Below, piece after piece: positions 18,769-29,950 of a stretch of 30,892 bases of DNA (position 1 is its first letter; each line of letters begins with the position of its first letter). The position numbers and the translations under genes were made by a program. The DNA comes from Nemertoderma westbladi (taxonomy: Eukaryota; Xenacoelomorpha; Nemertodermatida; Nemertodermatidae). Below the pieces are notes generated by a model. The model was not told where the DNA came from. It ran no database searches and saw nothing but the letters and a program-made list of their open reading frames with translations. The stretch covers positions 1-30,892 of the forward strand of contig JAUCBJ010001277.1 of the NCBI GenBank assembly GCA_032718475.1, read 5' to 3'.

Positions 18769-21700
18769 TCACGTTGGGGAGTCCCTAGATGTTTGTTGGA
18801 TTAGGGAGGTGGTCGTGGGAAGAGTATCTTGCCTTCCATAGTTTCCGGAGAGTTCTCTGTCTCTTTCCAGTAAACATAAACGACCAACTGGGCGATTGAG
18901 CTGCTGCGTCTCGAAGACAATTCCCGGTTTCTTAAAGTTACGTCGCATGACGACGACTTCTACCGATCGCACTGAACCGTCATCCGAGATATGAGTCTCG
19001 ATGATGCGACCTGTCTGCCACCGCTTACGTGGAAGATCTGAATCCACAATAAGGACCATGTCTCCAGCGCTGACGTTTTCTTGCTGCGCAAACCACTTAG
19101 TTCGAAGTTGTAGCGTGGGCAGATAATGTTTTTCGAAATGGTCAGCGAAACGACGGGATAACAACTGCATAAGTTGCCAAGTTTGCCGGCAGTATTCGTC
19201 TCCGTCTGTGATTTCCGATCGTGGGAGCATGGCTACAGGTTTCTTCAGTAGGAAGTGCGCGGGTGTTAGCGCTTCCAGGGAATCGGGACTCGATGAGACT
19301 GGCATAAGCGGTCTCTCGTTGAGATAGGCGGCGATTTCCTCCATTAACGTCCGCAAAAGTTCGTCGGTGAGATACGCACGGCACGGCACTATAAAGTGAA
19401 ATGCGGTCTTCACGCTTCTGATTAATCTCTCCCAACTTCCTCCCCACCAAGGGGCATCGGCGGTGTTGAAGGTCCAGCTAGACGCTGTTACCCTTAGCTG
19501 ATCGTCCACCTGTCTTTGGTTCCAATCTTTGACGTAAGCCTTGATTTCATTGTTGGCACCAATGAAGTTCGTTCCCTTATCAGATCTCATCGTGTTACTA
19601 GTTCCAAAGCGAGCGATCTGTCGGCGTAAGCTCAATATGAAGCTGTTGGTAGATAAATCGTTCACCATATCGAGATGGATAGCTCTACAAATCATACAAA
19701 CAAAGATGACACACCATCTCTTGACTATAGTCCTAGCACGATATACTTCAATAGGGCCAAATAAATCCACACTGGTATTAGTAAAGGGTGGTTCATAGAA
19801 GCTTACTCGTTCCCTAGGTAATTCTGCCTCTCGCTGTGTTAAAGGCCTACTGAATGCTTTCCTACACGGTATGCAGTTCCTAAGAACTTGGTTCAGAGCT
19901 CTACGGGGTTTATGAAAATAATAGCGAGTTCGAATTTCGCTAAGAACTCGTTCTCTACCAGCATGATAAAGCTTACTGTGAACATCTACAATCATCTTGA
20001 TTTGTATTTCAAGATTTCTAATGAGTATGGGAAACTTAGTGTCAAAGGATAATGGAGCATTAGTTAGTCTTCCTCCAACACGTATTAACCCATCTATCAT
20101 TGTGCTAGAGAAACGATCCCTTAAGCGCATCTGTGGATTTCTCAATAACAGGAAATACTTATCGGAATCCTCATAGCATTGCAGGAGTCTCAGTATCTGC
20201 TTATTGGTTTCTTCATGCTCCTGGTGACTGATCTTCTCCTTCAGAAACCTGTCGGATATCTTGTATTTGGGAAGATCTTTAACAACATGGACCTGCGCAG
20301 ATATCAGTGGAGCGGTATCACTAGTGGTCTTCGTCCTGGAGTAGTGATGATGAAAACATCGCTTTAAATATGTAACGGCCTTACAGAGCCGATTCCAGGA
20401 ACTATAGTGATGTATCGCTCTCTGCAGGAGAGGTGAGAGTCCTTGCGAGACGTCTGGTATTCCAGATTTCCAATCTCTCTCTCTGATTTCCACAACAGAC
20501 TTATTTGTGGCTGTGGGTTTCGGATCCAAAGCGTCGTCTCCGGAAGTGTGTAGTACAGACAGATCTACTACGGGTTTAAATAACTTCGATTTACTCGCCC
20601 GAGTTTTAGGTTTGACTTTCTCCGCTCCCTTGGCCTGTCTAATCTCCGCCGTAGTAAGATGAGGAGGCCATTCATCCTCTTCTTTGCTTAGGAAGTCGGG
20701 TCCACCTAACCAGTCTGGAGTATCTATCAATTCTTGTGGAGTTGCTCCCCTGGAAGCGATGTCGGCTGGATTAATCGTTCCGGGGCAATGTCTCCATTGA
20801 TCTATCTTCGTGCGACTAAGTATAATGGCTACTCTGTTGGTAACGAAGACGCTGAACTGACAGACTTCATTGGTTATATACTCCAACACGAGTAAAGCAT
20901 CGGTCCAATAGACAGTTTTCTCCAGTGGATAGTCGATCTGTTCTGTTACATTCCGGCCGATGGCTGTAGCGTATAGAGCCGCTTTTAACTCCGCTCGAGG
21001 AACTTTCAACTTGTTGTTTATCAAGGCCTTAGAGGTAACCAAGGCGACCTTGATTCCATCCGGAGTTTCAACTCTCAGGTAGGCTACTATACCTATTCCC
21101 ATATCGCTGGCATCTCCAAACACATGGAGTTGATAGGAATACGTAGGGAGAACATGACCAAAATATGAACGGGAAATTATAAAGTTCTCGATGGATGGTA
21201 GAGAATCTTCCCATTTCATCCACTTCTTTAATAGTTCTCCCTTAAGTGGATCGTCCCATGAGTGGTTTTCAAGCCACATTTGTTGTACTAAACTCCGAGC
21301 AATCAATATAACTGGGCTAATAAATCCCAATGGATCGAAATAAGTGCTCAGGATACTTAGACAAATCCGTTTAGTCCGAACTGGATTATCTCGCTGTTTT
21401 AGCTGGAAAAACAGGATATCTCTCTCTGTGTCCCATTTCAAACCAAGCGTCTTGGTTTCTGGAAGATCGTCCTTGATTAGGTCTAGATCTTTAACTCCTC
21501 GGTCTTCTACCGGGATCGATTCCAGAAACTCACGGGAGTTGCTGGTGAATTTAGTTAATCGAAATCCACCTCTTTTCAAGCACTCTACCGTTCCTTTGGC
21601 GACATCAATGGATTCTTCCACCGATGGGAGGGACTTTAAATTGTCGTCCATGTATATATCCCGTTTGATGTTGTCGATAACCTCTTTAGAGAAGGCGTCC

Positions 21701-24700
21701 CGGTTGTCATCAGCAGTGGTGCGCACCACTGAGTAGGCGTTTGAAGGGCTTGAGATGATCCCAAAAGCCTGGATGGTCATCCAGTACTCCACCGGTTTCT
21801 GGTTGAGGTCTCCTTCAGGCCACCACAGAAATCGTAGGCTGTCTCGATCCCTATCCAGCGCCTTAACTTGTAAGAACATGCCTTCTATATCGGAGGCGAA
21901 AGTGATTGAATATTGTCGTAATCTTAAGAGTATTCCCAACAAGGATTGGAGTAATTTGGGTCCTGGCAACAACTCGGAATTAAGGGATTGGCCCATGTAG
22001 AGGGTGGAGCCGTCAAATACTACCCGGTCTTCATTGGGTTTACCGGGTTTGGGAATGTAATGATGTGTTAGATAGTACGTTCTCTCAGTTATGGGTGTTT
22101 CTTCCGGTACTCGCTCCGCATATCCCTTGTCAATAAATTTCTTCAACTGAGTCTTGTACATTTCCTTAGCTGAAGCATTTGCCGTAAGGCGTCGATATGG
22201 TTGCGCAATTCTTTTCTCCGCCAAGGGTCGGTTGTTTATAAATTTAGGTTCTCGCTTTCGAAATGGTAGACCGATTTCATATCTACCTTGATCTTTAAGA
22301 AAATGTGTAGTTGTCTCCTGGATCTGCTTGGCTCTTTCTTCTTCTACCGATAGGGCCTTATTGTAGGAATTGGGCTCTACAGCCTCTTGAGTAAAGAATC
22401 GTACGGCGTGTTCATCGCGAGTCTTCGCGTTGTAGCGATCTATCACTTCATTCAGTTCGTCGTTGTAATCAACTTGTTCAGCTGGATGAATGAGGTGACA
22501 TAGGTTCACTTGGTTTTGCCAAGTTTCGTTTTCCGTAAGGAGGTCGATGGTCTTCTCCTCGTCAAAGAGTTGGTGGATGTCGTCATTATCTGAGGAGTAT
22601 GGTGTTCCCTCAGTTATGTCGTCTACCTCACTGAACTCCTCTTCCCATTCACTTACCTGGTATACCCGTTCTTTGGGTAACCTTTCCATGAGAGTTCTAC
22701 GGGAAGGGCCAGTAAAGTACCAACCTACTCTAGTTCTTCCCGCATAGGCTTGTAGTGGTTGCGGTTGAGCAGGCCGTTTCTCCAATGTCTCAAGCGCCTC
22801 ATGCGCATTTTGGCCGATGAGTATTTGCACTCCAGGGTAGTCTGTGTTGAATCTAGGTATCTTAAGCTGCTGGGTGAAATCATCCTCATCCCAGTTATAA
22901 GGTTCCACTTGGCTGGTAGCGAAGTTCTTTATCGCCACCATTTTTACTGACCTTATACTGTGTTCTCCTAGTTCATCCTGGGGGGTGGACAACGCACCTA
23001 CATAGTAATCTGCAATTACTGTAGATTTCCAAACCTGCATAATTCCTGACATGTTTAACTTAGTTCGGAACTTGGGTTGTCCAGCAAAGATGTCTTCGGC
23101 TAGTTCTTTGTCGATGAATGTTCCTGTGCTGCCGGAGTCAAGGAGGGCGTTCACTATATAACTCTTGTCAGGACCGTGGACTCTCAACTGCACTACGGGA
23201 AATTCTCGGATTCCTACGTTGGAAGTTGGTGCTTTCACAGATGGTTGTCGGTCAGGAGTAGTTAGGGGGAGCTCATTGTCGGTTTCCTTCTCATACGTAA
23301 GTGCTCGATACACTGCGGTATTTATTAGGTAACAGGATTCGTTTTCGTCGGAGAATTCGTCCGTATAGAATCCTTCCATCTCAGAACTTTGGTCAGTGTC
23401 GTTCACATCACTGAATTGGACATGTAGTTCGGACTCACTTACCTGACTCGGGCTGTTTCGTTCGAATTCAGTGTGCAACAAGATATGATGTTTCACGCCG
23501 CACTTTGCACACCTTGCGTCGGAGTAACAGGTTTGCCGTTGGTGTCCTTTTCTGAGGCAATTATAACACAACCGCTTATCCCACATGACTTCACGTCTAC
23601 CTTTTAGTGATTTCTTTAAAAATTTATCACACACACTTAAACGGTGGGGCCCTTTGCACAGCGCACATTTTGGTTTGATGTTACTCACCTTACCTTGGGT
23701 AACGTTGTGCACTCTCGTTCTTTCCTCGGGCTTTCTTCCGCGAACTCTATTAGGAGACGTAGGAGGAGTTTTTGTTACCTGTTCTCTCCTGTCATTGGTT
23801 CGAGACTTAAATTTACTTACGTCTTTAGGCGCTTTGTTGACATAGTAAGATCTTTCAGTGTCTTTCCCGCTGTCCTCTTCTTGAGAAGCCTGGCTTTCGC
23901 CGTCGTCTGTATGACACACTGGTGTTACCTTTCTCCTAGAAACGGGTTTCTCACTTACCTTATTTTCCGGTGTCTTCTCTCTGGACTGCTTTAGGAGTTG
24001 TAATTTTACCTCTCCATCTAAGAATGACATGAGATCAGCCATGGTAGGGTCTCTTCGTTGTTGTTCCATCATATATAAGACTTTCTTGTCCCAGCGTGTA
24101 CCTACTCCACCCTTTGGTAAAGTAGAGGCCACGGCTCCAATAACCATAGAACTCTGATATTCATGAGACTTACCTGGCCAATCTAATTGTCTACAGAACT
24201 CCTGAATCTCATCGGAAAACTCTATAATCCCGCTGCTAATGAACTTTCGGGGCGCTACCAATTTTGCATACAAATACCTAGCTATGTTATTCCTATTACC
24301 ATACCTGATGTTTAGTGTATCCCAAACTTGTCTTAATCCATCTGGATGTCCAATAAACGTTAACGCCATTAACTTGGGAGATCCTTCCAAGCACTCGATG
24401 AGGAATCTAAGTTTCTCTCCGTTAGATAGCACAGAGTTCTGTATGTTATCTTTGTAATATTCATTAAAAGGTAACCATTTCATCTCATCTCCATTGAACT
24501 TGACGATCTCTCCCACCTTTACCGCTTGACGGGCTTCGGTTCTAGCCATTTGACGCGTAAAACTTTCTTGGGCCATCGTATTATTTAATATCGAGTTATC
24601 GGTATATAAATTTCTCGGATTATGATCAGGTCTATATGGAATATCATTGTCAACAGGTTTATAATTACCCTTAATAGGGTTTACTATAGGAGTTTCTACT

Positions 24701-25097
24701 TCACTAGCAGTATAGATGCGTGTAGGCTCCACACCTTGCGCATGAAATACTTCAGACCTAACAGGTTGACACATTGTTACAGGGGGTGGTGGTATACCCT
24801 TTTGTATATTTACTAATTTATCGCGTTCTAACGCGATACTCTGCTGCACTTCTTGCAACTCTAACCTGCCCTCTTTGACTGTTCCCTTTAACTGCTGAAC
24901 AGTCCCTTCCATCTCCCGGACCTGGTGAGAGGAACACAAACGGTGTTCCCTCAGCTGCCCGAGCAGGAGACCCATCTCCCGCCGTCCCTCATCCACCCAC
25001 TCTACCGCCGAAGCGGGAGCCGCCAACATAGTAGCGGGTAGATGAGGGACAACAGGCGACAAATCGTTGATATTTCGCTCGGAGTCCAGGACAGGAA
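18769..25097 (-). CDS. E2 BEL/Pao gag-pol polyprotein (intact frame)
   Basis: 2097 aa if counted from Leu/Met at 25062; the first AUG is Met12. The frame is also open upstream of the preceding ORF's stop. Domains by residue: coiled coil 25-90; DUF1759 gag region about 185-340; zinc knuckles CALC..H..C (466-478), CYNCLRKGHQRQTC (499-512) and CAKCGVKHHILLH (518-530); aspartic protease LDSGS (641-645); RT with SDIEGMF (1057-1063) and YMDD (1137-1140); Pao A17-like region about 1150-1310; RNase H with D1317, E1358, D1388 and D1434; integrase HHCC (H1695, H1700, C1730, C1733) and D1766, D1828, E1878; DUF5641-like C-terminus about 1940-2070. All catalytic residues are present and there are no internal stops. 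By family it makes virus-like particles, copies its RNA and integrates. The copy looks recent. Confidence 0.93.
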
Positions 25098-25102
25098 CTG
25101 TC

Positions 25103-26587
25103 TCAGGGGGGGGTTCTGTTGGGCACAGGTAGTTTAGTGCTGTGCAAAGGGAATTTAGAGGTAGGTTCTGGGAGTACAGGTGTCTCTATCACCGAAGGGG
25201 TGGCTTCGAGAACAGGCCTAATTATCTCAGGCTCATCTACTATAGTAGGGAGTCTTTCTATTCTAATAATTTGGTCTGTGGGTTCTGTACTACCTAAGTC
25301 TGTGCTAGCTAGTTGCCTTCTCACAGCTGGGGGCAAATTAGGCAATTTCTGACGGTGGGGCGTTCTTCTATGCCTACTTAGACGAGATCTATTTCCTCCG
25401 CCTTCAGGATCGGTGGTATCGCCTTCATCAGATGATGTAAATCCCTGTCTTTTGGGAGTAGATCGACTCATCATCTGCATTTGACTAGCTGTTAACTGTT
25501 TATTGAAGTTGTCTTGCTTCTCCTGAAGATTTTCCAACTCTAGTTGGGTTGTCTCTTCAGATGCCCTCCGTTCTGCTTCTGCCACCGCCGCTTTTCTTTC
25601 CACTTCTGCCGCTGCCACTGCCGCTTTTCTTTCCACTTCTGCCGCTGCCACTGCCGCTTTTCTTTCCACTTCGACCGCCTTTCTTTCCGCTTCTGCCTCT
25701 GCCGCTGCCGCTGCTGCTGCTGCTGTCTTTCTATCTTCTATACGTTTTTTCTTCACTTGTTCTTCTTGAACCCTAGCGATGCGGATGCTTTCATCAAATT
25801 TAGCTTGGTTCGCAGCTAACATTTCCGCATCTATTGCGTCCAACACAAACTTGGCTCCTTCACTATTAGGACGAAGTCCAGCCAGCCTTCTCCTCAACTC
25901 TTCGTCACCTAGAAATCGTTGATAGTCTGACAGATAGATGTCTATAGCATCCTTCTTCTGCGGCTTCTCTGCTGTCGCTTCGCTTTCCACTTGAGAAAAG
26001 GTAGCGTCTGTTGATTCTCCGTGGGTTGAGCGCTCAGCCAGCTGAAATTTCCACTGGGCCGTTCCTTGAACCTTGAGACTCACCCGCTGGAACCAAGTCT
26101 TTACGGCAACTTGCAACGACGTGTCTTGTCTTCTTTTCGAAGCCTCCCCAAAGGCCGATAGGATTAGTCTGATTCTTAGAATTCTTTCTCGAACTTGATA
26201 AAGCAGCTCTCCCTGCTCTTGAGGTCCTTGGGGTTGTTGAAACAGTTGTTCCTCTAATTGCTCCAAAGAGCTGAAGAATCCCTGTACATATCCTGCTGCC
26301 GACCTCTTCCACACAGCTGGATCACTAGTGTCTTTGGTCACTCCCATCCTGTGTATGTCTTCCCAGGCAGCTTCCGATAAGTCAAACGGGACTCCGGGTC
26401 CGGGGAAGTTCCATTGCGACTCGACAATAGACTTCAGTTCCTCTCTTGTGTATCCCGCATAACTATCCCTGGTCGATCGCTTACTTCTCGCCCAATCAAT
26501 TTGGTGTTCCTCCACCGCAATCAATACCCTAGTGAGTACGGCTGCAGGAAGGATGAGAAGGGGATCCGAATAAACCGCATCTGCCAT
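25103..26587 (-). CDS. E2 upstream ORF: coiled-coil, gag-like accessory protein
   Basis: 494 aa from ATG 26587, which has a good Kozak context (aagATGg). Residues 1-210 form a compact, Trp-containing, mostly helical region of unknown family (SQWNFPGPGVPFDL, AVKTWFQRVSLKVQ). An Ala/Glu/Lys/Arg coiled coil follows at about 260-370, with an 11-residue unit AEVERKAAVAA repeated three times. The C-terminal part is Ser/Pro/Arg-rich and probably disordered. It lies directly upstream of gag-pol on the same strand and overlaps that frame by about 80 nt. It ends at a run of eight C followed by TGA, and gag-pol is in the +1 frame. It may be an N-terminal structural extension of Gag made with or without frameshifting. 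I know of no named family for its N-terminal region. Confidence 0.7.
   Translation of the reverse strand: MADAVYSDPLLILPAAVLTRVLIAVEEHQIDWARSKRSTRDSYAGYTREELKSIVESQWNFPGPGVPFDLSEAAWEDIHRMGVTKDTSDPAVWKRSAAGYVQGFFSSLEQLEEQLFQQPQGPQEQGELLYQVRERILRIRLILSAFGEASKRRQDTSLQVAVKTWFQRVSLKVQGTAQWKFQLAERSTHGESTDATFSQVESEATAEKPQKKDAIDIYLSDYQRFLGDEELRRRLAGLRPNSEGAKFVLDAIDAEMLAANQAKFDESIRIARVQEEQVKKKRIEDRKTAAAAAAAAEAEAERKAVEVERKAAVAAAEVERKAAVAAAEVERKAAVAEAERRASEETTQLELENLQEKQDNFNKQLTASQMQMMSRSTPKRQGFTSSDEGDTTDPEGGGNRSRLSRHRRTPHRQKLPNLPPAVRRQLASTDLGSTEPTDQIIRIERLPTIVDEPEIIRPVLEATPSVIETPVLPEPTSKFPLHSTKLPVPNRTPP
25105..25113 (-). promoter_or_regulatory. Candidate +1 frameshift site (C8 then UGA)
   Basis: On the minus strand the upstream ORF ends ACC CCC CCC TGA G. 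Skipping one base continues as GAG ACA GTT in the open gag-pol frame. A P-site CCC before a UGA in the A site resembles +1 shift contexts such as antizyme UCC UGA. A homopolymer indel is the simpler alternative. Confidence 0.4.
25585..25690 (-). repeat. 33-bp in-frame tandem repeat
   Basis: About 2.7 copies of a 33-bp unit (plus strand gcttttctttccacttctgc plus cgctgccactgcc) encode the 11-residue coiled-coil repeat of the E2 upstream ORF. Confidence 0.85.
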
Positions 26588-26659
26588 CTTTGCTCCGCGC
26601 TCGGGTGTCAGCTCTACAGTATCCGAACTACTGGAGCTGTCGGGCTGCTGAGAAATAAG

Positions 26660-26905
26660 TTATCGGCTCGAGTGTTGCTGCTGTTTAACAGCTGCTTCTT
26701 GGTCCCGCTTGACTTGAGCCCGAGTGCCTATGATAGACCTACGGTGTTGGACTAGCCTAGGGTCTGATACTACTACTGGAGGGATGATCTTTCTTACAGT
26801 AGGAGGTGAGTTGAACTTCGGTCTCACACGTTCCACACTCCTGTCTGGGTCACAGATGGTTGTATCTAGGAGACTGTCTGACAGGTTTTGCTTTGTGTCA
26901 GACAT
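26660..26905 (-). CDS. E2 short leading ORF in frame with the next, ended by TAA
   Basis: 81 aa from ATG 26905 (MSDTKQNLSDSLLDTT), with a basic Arg/Lys-rich middle and a Gln/Ser end. Its TAA at 26660-26662 is followed in the same frame by 24 open codons and then the ATG at 26587. The two could therefore be one original gene with a nonsense mutation, a readthrough pair, or an upstream ORF affecting translation of the next. The A at -3 (aacATGT) makes initiation plausible. No family is recognised. Confidence 0.45.
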   Translation of the reverse strand: MSDTKQNLSDSLLDTTICDPDRSVERVRPKFNSPPTVRKIIPPVVVSDPRLVQHRRSIIGTRAQVKRDQEAAVKQQQHSSR

Positions 26906-27040
26906 GTTTGTTTGTACAGTTGAATGCCTACTGCTATATTACAGTTAAAGCAAGTCTAGTAATTCAGTATCAACTGTTAGCCTAGTAATTAATTACCGAT
27001 ATCGTTACTCAGTATAACGCGATATATTTACAATATATTA
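26906..27040 (-). other. E2 leader, AT-rich
   Basis: No gene. This is the untranslated DNA immediately upstream of ATG 26905. Confidence 0.4.
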
Positions 27041-27298
27041 GAATACCGGTATGCACTTATAGTATATATATAAGTATTATTACAGACTAGGTTTGTCACA
27101 GAATACCGGTATATAATTTCAGCGCAAATATATAGAAATATATAATAAGCCTATCGTGAATACCGGTATACAGCTTACACTTATAGTATATATAAGTATA
27201 ATTATAGACTAGAATTAATTACAGAATACCGGTATATAATTTCAGCACAAATATATAGAAATATATAATAAGCCTATTGTAAATACCGGTATGTCAAT
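27041..27298. repeat. ~117-bp tandem repeat, about 2.2 copies
   Basis: The sequence gaataccggtat, cacttatagtatatata, cagaataccggtatataat and atatagaaatatataataag is repeated from 27041 and again from 27158. The palindrome ataccggtat recurs at the unit joints. Confidence 0.8.
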
Positions 27299-28747
27299 TA
27301 TTTTAGAATAATTGAATTTCTGAATTTTAGGGTTACTTGGTTACTTTACTTTACTTTATTACCGTTATTTAAGCAGTAGTCCAACTGATATTAAGACCTA
27401 ATTGTTGTATGACAGGCCTACTATTTTATAAATCGGTTTGAGTTGATTTATAATATATATACCCGTTTAATGGGTTTCGTTACAATATTTGAAATAAATG
27501 TTATTATTTCTGGGAAGGAGTCACTACACAGAAGCTGTACGCTCTCAGTGAAGTGCTACTTGTTGGACACTAAAATAAATAATTCTAATTTGCCTAAGTT
27601 ACTTATTACTACAAATTATGTACAATTGCGGGGTGAGATTACACGTATGAATTTTTAGGGTTAATTTTACAAGAAATTTACAAACCAACCTAAGAAGGGG
27701 TTAGAATTTCTGGTTATTACAAACGGACAGGATACTACGGTATTTGAAAATAATAAAGCAGTAGTAAATATATTGCGTTGTCTAGATAGGAAAAATACCA
27801 CCGTCTGACGACTTATAGCCGTAGCGCTATAAGTATTACGTTATGTACCGGGAGTGTTCCTACCTAGAAGTTAATTACCGCAGCCTACTATAGCTAACGT
27901 GCCTATTAACCACTTTACAACACAAATATACTGCCTACACACTAATTACCTTCGGAAAGCACTGTACACTAAACCCTAAATTAGGTACAAGTACTTATAC
28001 AACAAATAACCAGCAGTTAAAAATACTTGTACAGCTAAAAGAACCACGGTATCTGCCGGAGTGACCAGAGCATAAAATCACCAGTCTTTACCTACGCCAA
28101 ACAGTCCTGATGTAGTACCGGGGTTAATTTAACTATAACGGTATGTATAACAAGCACAATTACTGTAGGAATAAACTTGGGGTATGTGAATTTTGCGAAT
28201 AATCGCATAAACTCTGAATAATAAATATTACGCTACCCGTACAGACTACACAAACAAAATACAAACCAAATGCTGGCAGACTACTATCAAGCCAAATAAA
28301 CTACAGTATATGCAGACTCCGAAATGGTTAGTTAGTATGCGTTCTAACCGAGTAGTACGACTTATTCTTTCGGGGGGGATTTACCTTACAGCACTGGAAG
28401 CCCCCACGTTCCTAACTAGTACTTTATCGGACATACACTCTACACACACTGCAATCTCTTCAGACTTAACAACAACCAGACAACAATCCAGCCTACAAAT
28501 TATCTGTACAATTTGAGCGGGCTTACATGCCTTCTGCTCAATATTAACTTACAAATAAATAAAACTGACAGAAATAAGTAAAATCCCAATAAAAAACCAG
28601 GGGGGCCCTCCCTGATTAAATATCAAGACCTACCGGTATATAATTATCAAAATCGAATAATACTGATGTACCTGTACTGCTGTAAGTACCGGTTCAGGTG
28701 GTTAGGCAGCCAGGCCTACTGGTTACCGGTCGACCGGTACTTTTACC
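27299..28747. other. Non-coding interval
   Basis: No supported gene. A hairpin acttatag-ccgtagcg-ctataagt lies at about 27809-27833. It could include E2's 5' LTR and leader, but I find no copy of the candidate 3' LTR sequence here. Confidence 0.45.
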
Positions 28748-28996
28748 TTTATTGCCTACGTTGCAATAAAGAAGCAATAACTGTTATTGTTCTTACCAGA
28801 ACAATAGACAACTATATTTATTGCCTACACTGCAATCAGAAGATATAACTGTTATTGATCTTACCAGAACAATAGACAACTATATTTATTGCCTACACTG
28901 CAATCTGAAACCAATAACTGTTATTGTTCTTACCAGAACAATAGACAACTATATTTATTGCCTACACTGCAATCTGAAACCAATAACTGTTATTGT
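28748..28996. repeat. 69-bp tandem repeat, about 3.5 copies
   Basis: Units start at 28748, 28817, 28885 and 28954 with tttattgcctac, and each continues with ataactgttattgttcttac and cagaacaatagacaactata. As 69 is divisible by 3, one frame stays open; it is not a gene. The last unit breaks off exactly where the 645-bp repeat begins. Confidence 0.92.
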
Positions 28997-29641
28997 TCGC
29001 GCTTTTAGACCTTTAGCAGTTTAACCTGCCAAATTTAGGTGTCTTTTGGTTATAAATCGACAAGAATGACAAGTATTTGATACACATAAAGCTACATTAG
29101 CCGAAGCCAGCCTATGCGCGATCATTCACCCACGGTTAAGGGAGACTGGATTCGGATGCTCTGACCTTATTGCGGTGTAGGCCTACTGTATTATTCGACT
29201 GATCGTTAATATATAATCTCTGACAAATATTATTCACTTTTGGGAAATAATAACAGTTCCTTTAGGACGTGGCGCTCTAAGTATGTAAACAGAGTTATGA
29301 CTTACACTAAACACAACGGGATGGCTAATGATTCACGTATAAAGCGCATTCTTTAGGAGATGCTTTGTTATCTATCAAACTCATGCACACTACCGCACAA
29401 TGCTGCACACCGATCTGCCGACCTTCACTAATTTTAATCATATATAAGGAGAACAGCCACTGACACATGTAGGGTCTATGAAATAGCATTCAATTCACTC
29501 CAAAACCACTATAATGTAAGTCGCAATTGCTATATGTAACCGGTCTCTCTAACCTTCAGTATATCAAGAAGATTAGGGTTTTCTGATTATTTATCGATAT
29601 TCTCCAAATATAACAATATTCCATCAACTGATACAATTAAT
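28994..29641. repeat. Copy 2 of the ~645-bp dispersed direct repeat
   Basis: Same orientation and about 97-98% identical by eye to 14264-14914. Its left flank is the 69-bp array and its right flank is a LINE-like remnant. Confidence 0.9.
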
Positions 29642-29950
29642 TAATAAATATCAACGAAAACGTTTGTCTACCATGCATATGTTCTCCATGGGGCCGCCAA
29701 AGCACAAGATTGTGCTCAGGCTGGTCCTCACGGCGAAAACAATGTCCTGCAAAGCGGAGGCAGCTTCGTTCTAGTGTCAAGCTTGGGGGAACCAATGAGA
29801 CACCTCCAATGTTATCCAAATCCTGGAAAGCCCATTCAAAGCTGCCCATGCCTTTCCCTTACGTATTCGAAAGTCCTCACCTGACTTCCGGATCCATGAT
29901 AATCCAGGTGAAATCAGTCATCCACATGTTCAAGCATACCATCCTTTGAG
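29642..29950 (-). pseudogene. LINE ORF2 C-terminal remnant (RTE-like)
   Basis: The minus strand encodes CLRFAGHCFRRED followed by LVLWRPHGEHMHGR. This pattern (LRFAGHC-R then LLLW-P-HG--GR) is found near the C-terminus of many LINE ORF2 proteins. It is short and shows no RT core. It abuts copy 2 of the 645-bp repeat. The clade is a guess. Confidence 0.55.

Noticed and set aside
25544-25819. Plus-strand Leu/Pro/Phe-rich frames resembling membrane proteins
   Set aside because: They are antisense to the Ala/Glu/Arg coiled-coil repeat of the E2 upstream ORF.
28748-28996. CRISPR-like regular repeats
   Set aside because: The units are contiguous 69-bp tandem copies without unique spacers, in eukaryotic DNA.
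28666-29024. Open frames with a repeating 23-residue unit
   Set aside because: They are produced by the 69-bp tandem array running into the 645-bp repeat.
14264-29641. The 645-bp repeats as proven LTRs of E2
   Set aside because: No polypurine tract or primer-binding site beside them and no matching target duplication; kept only as a hypothesis.
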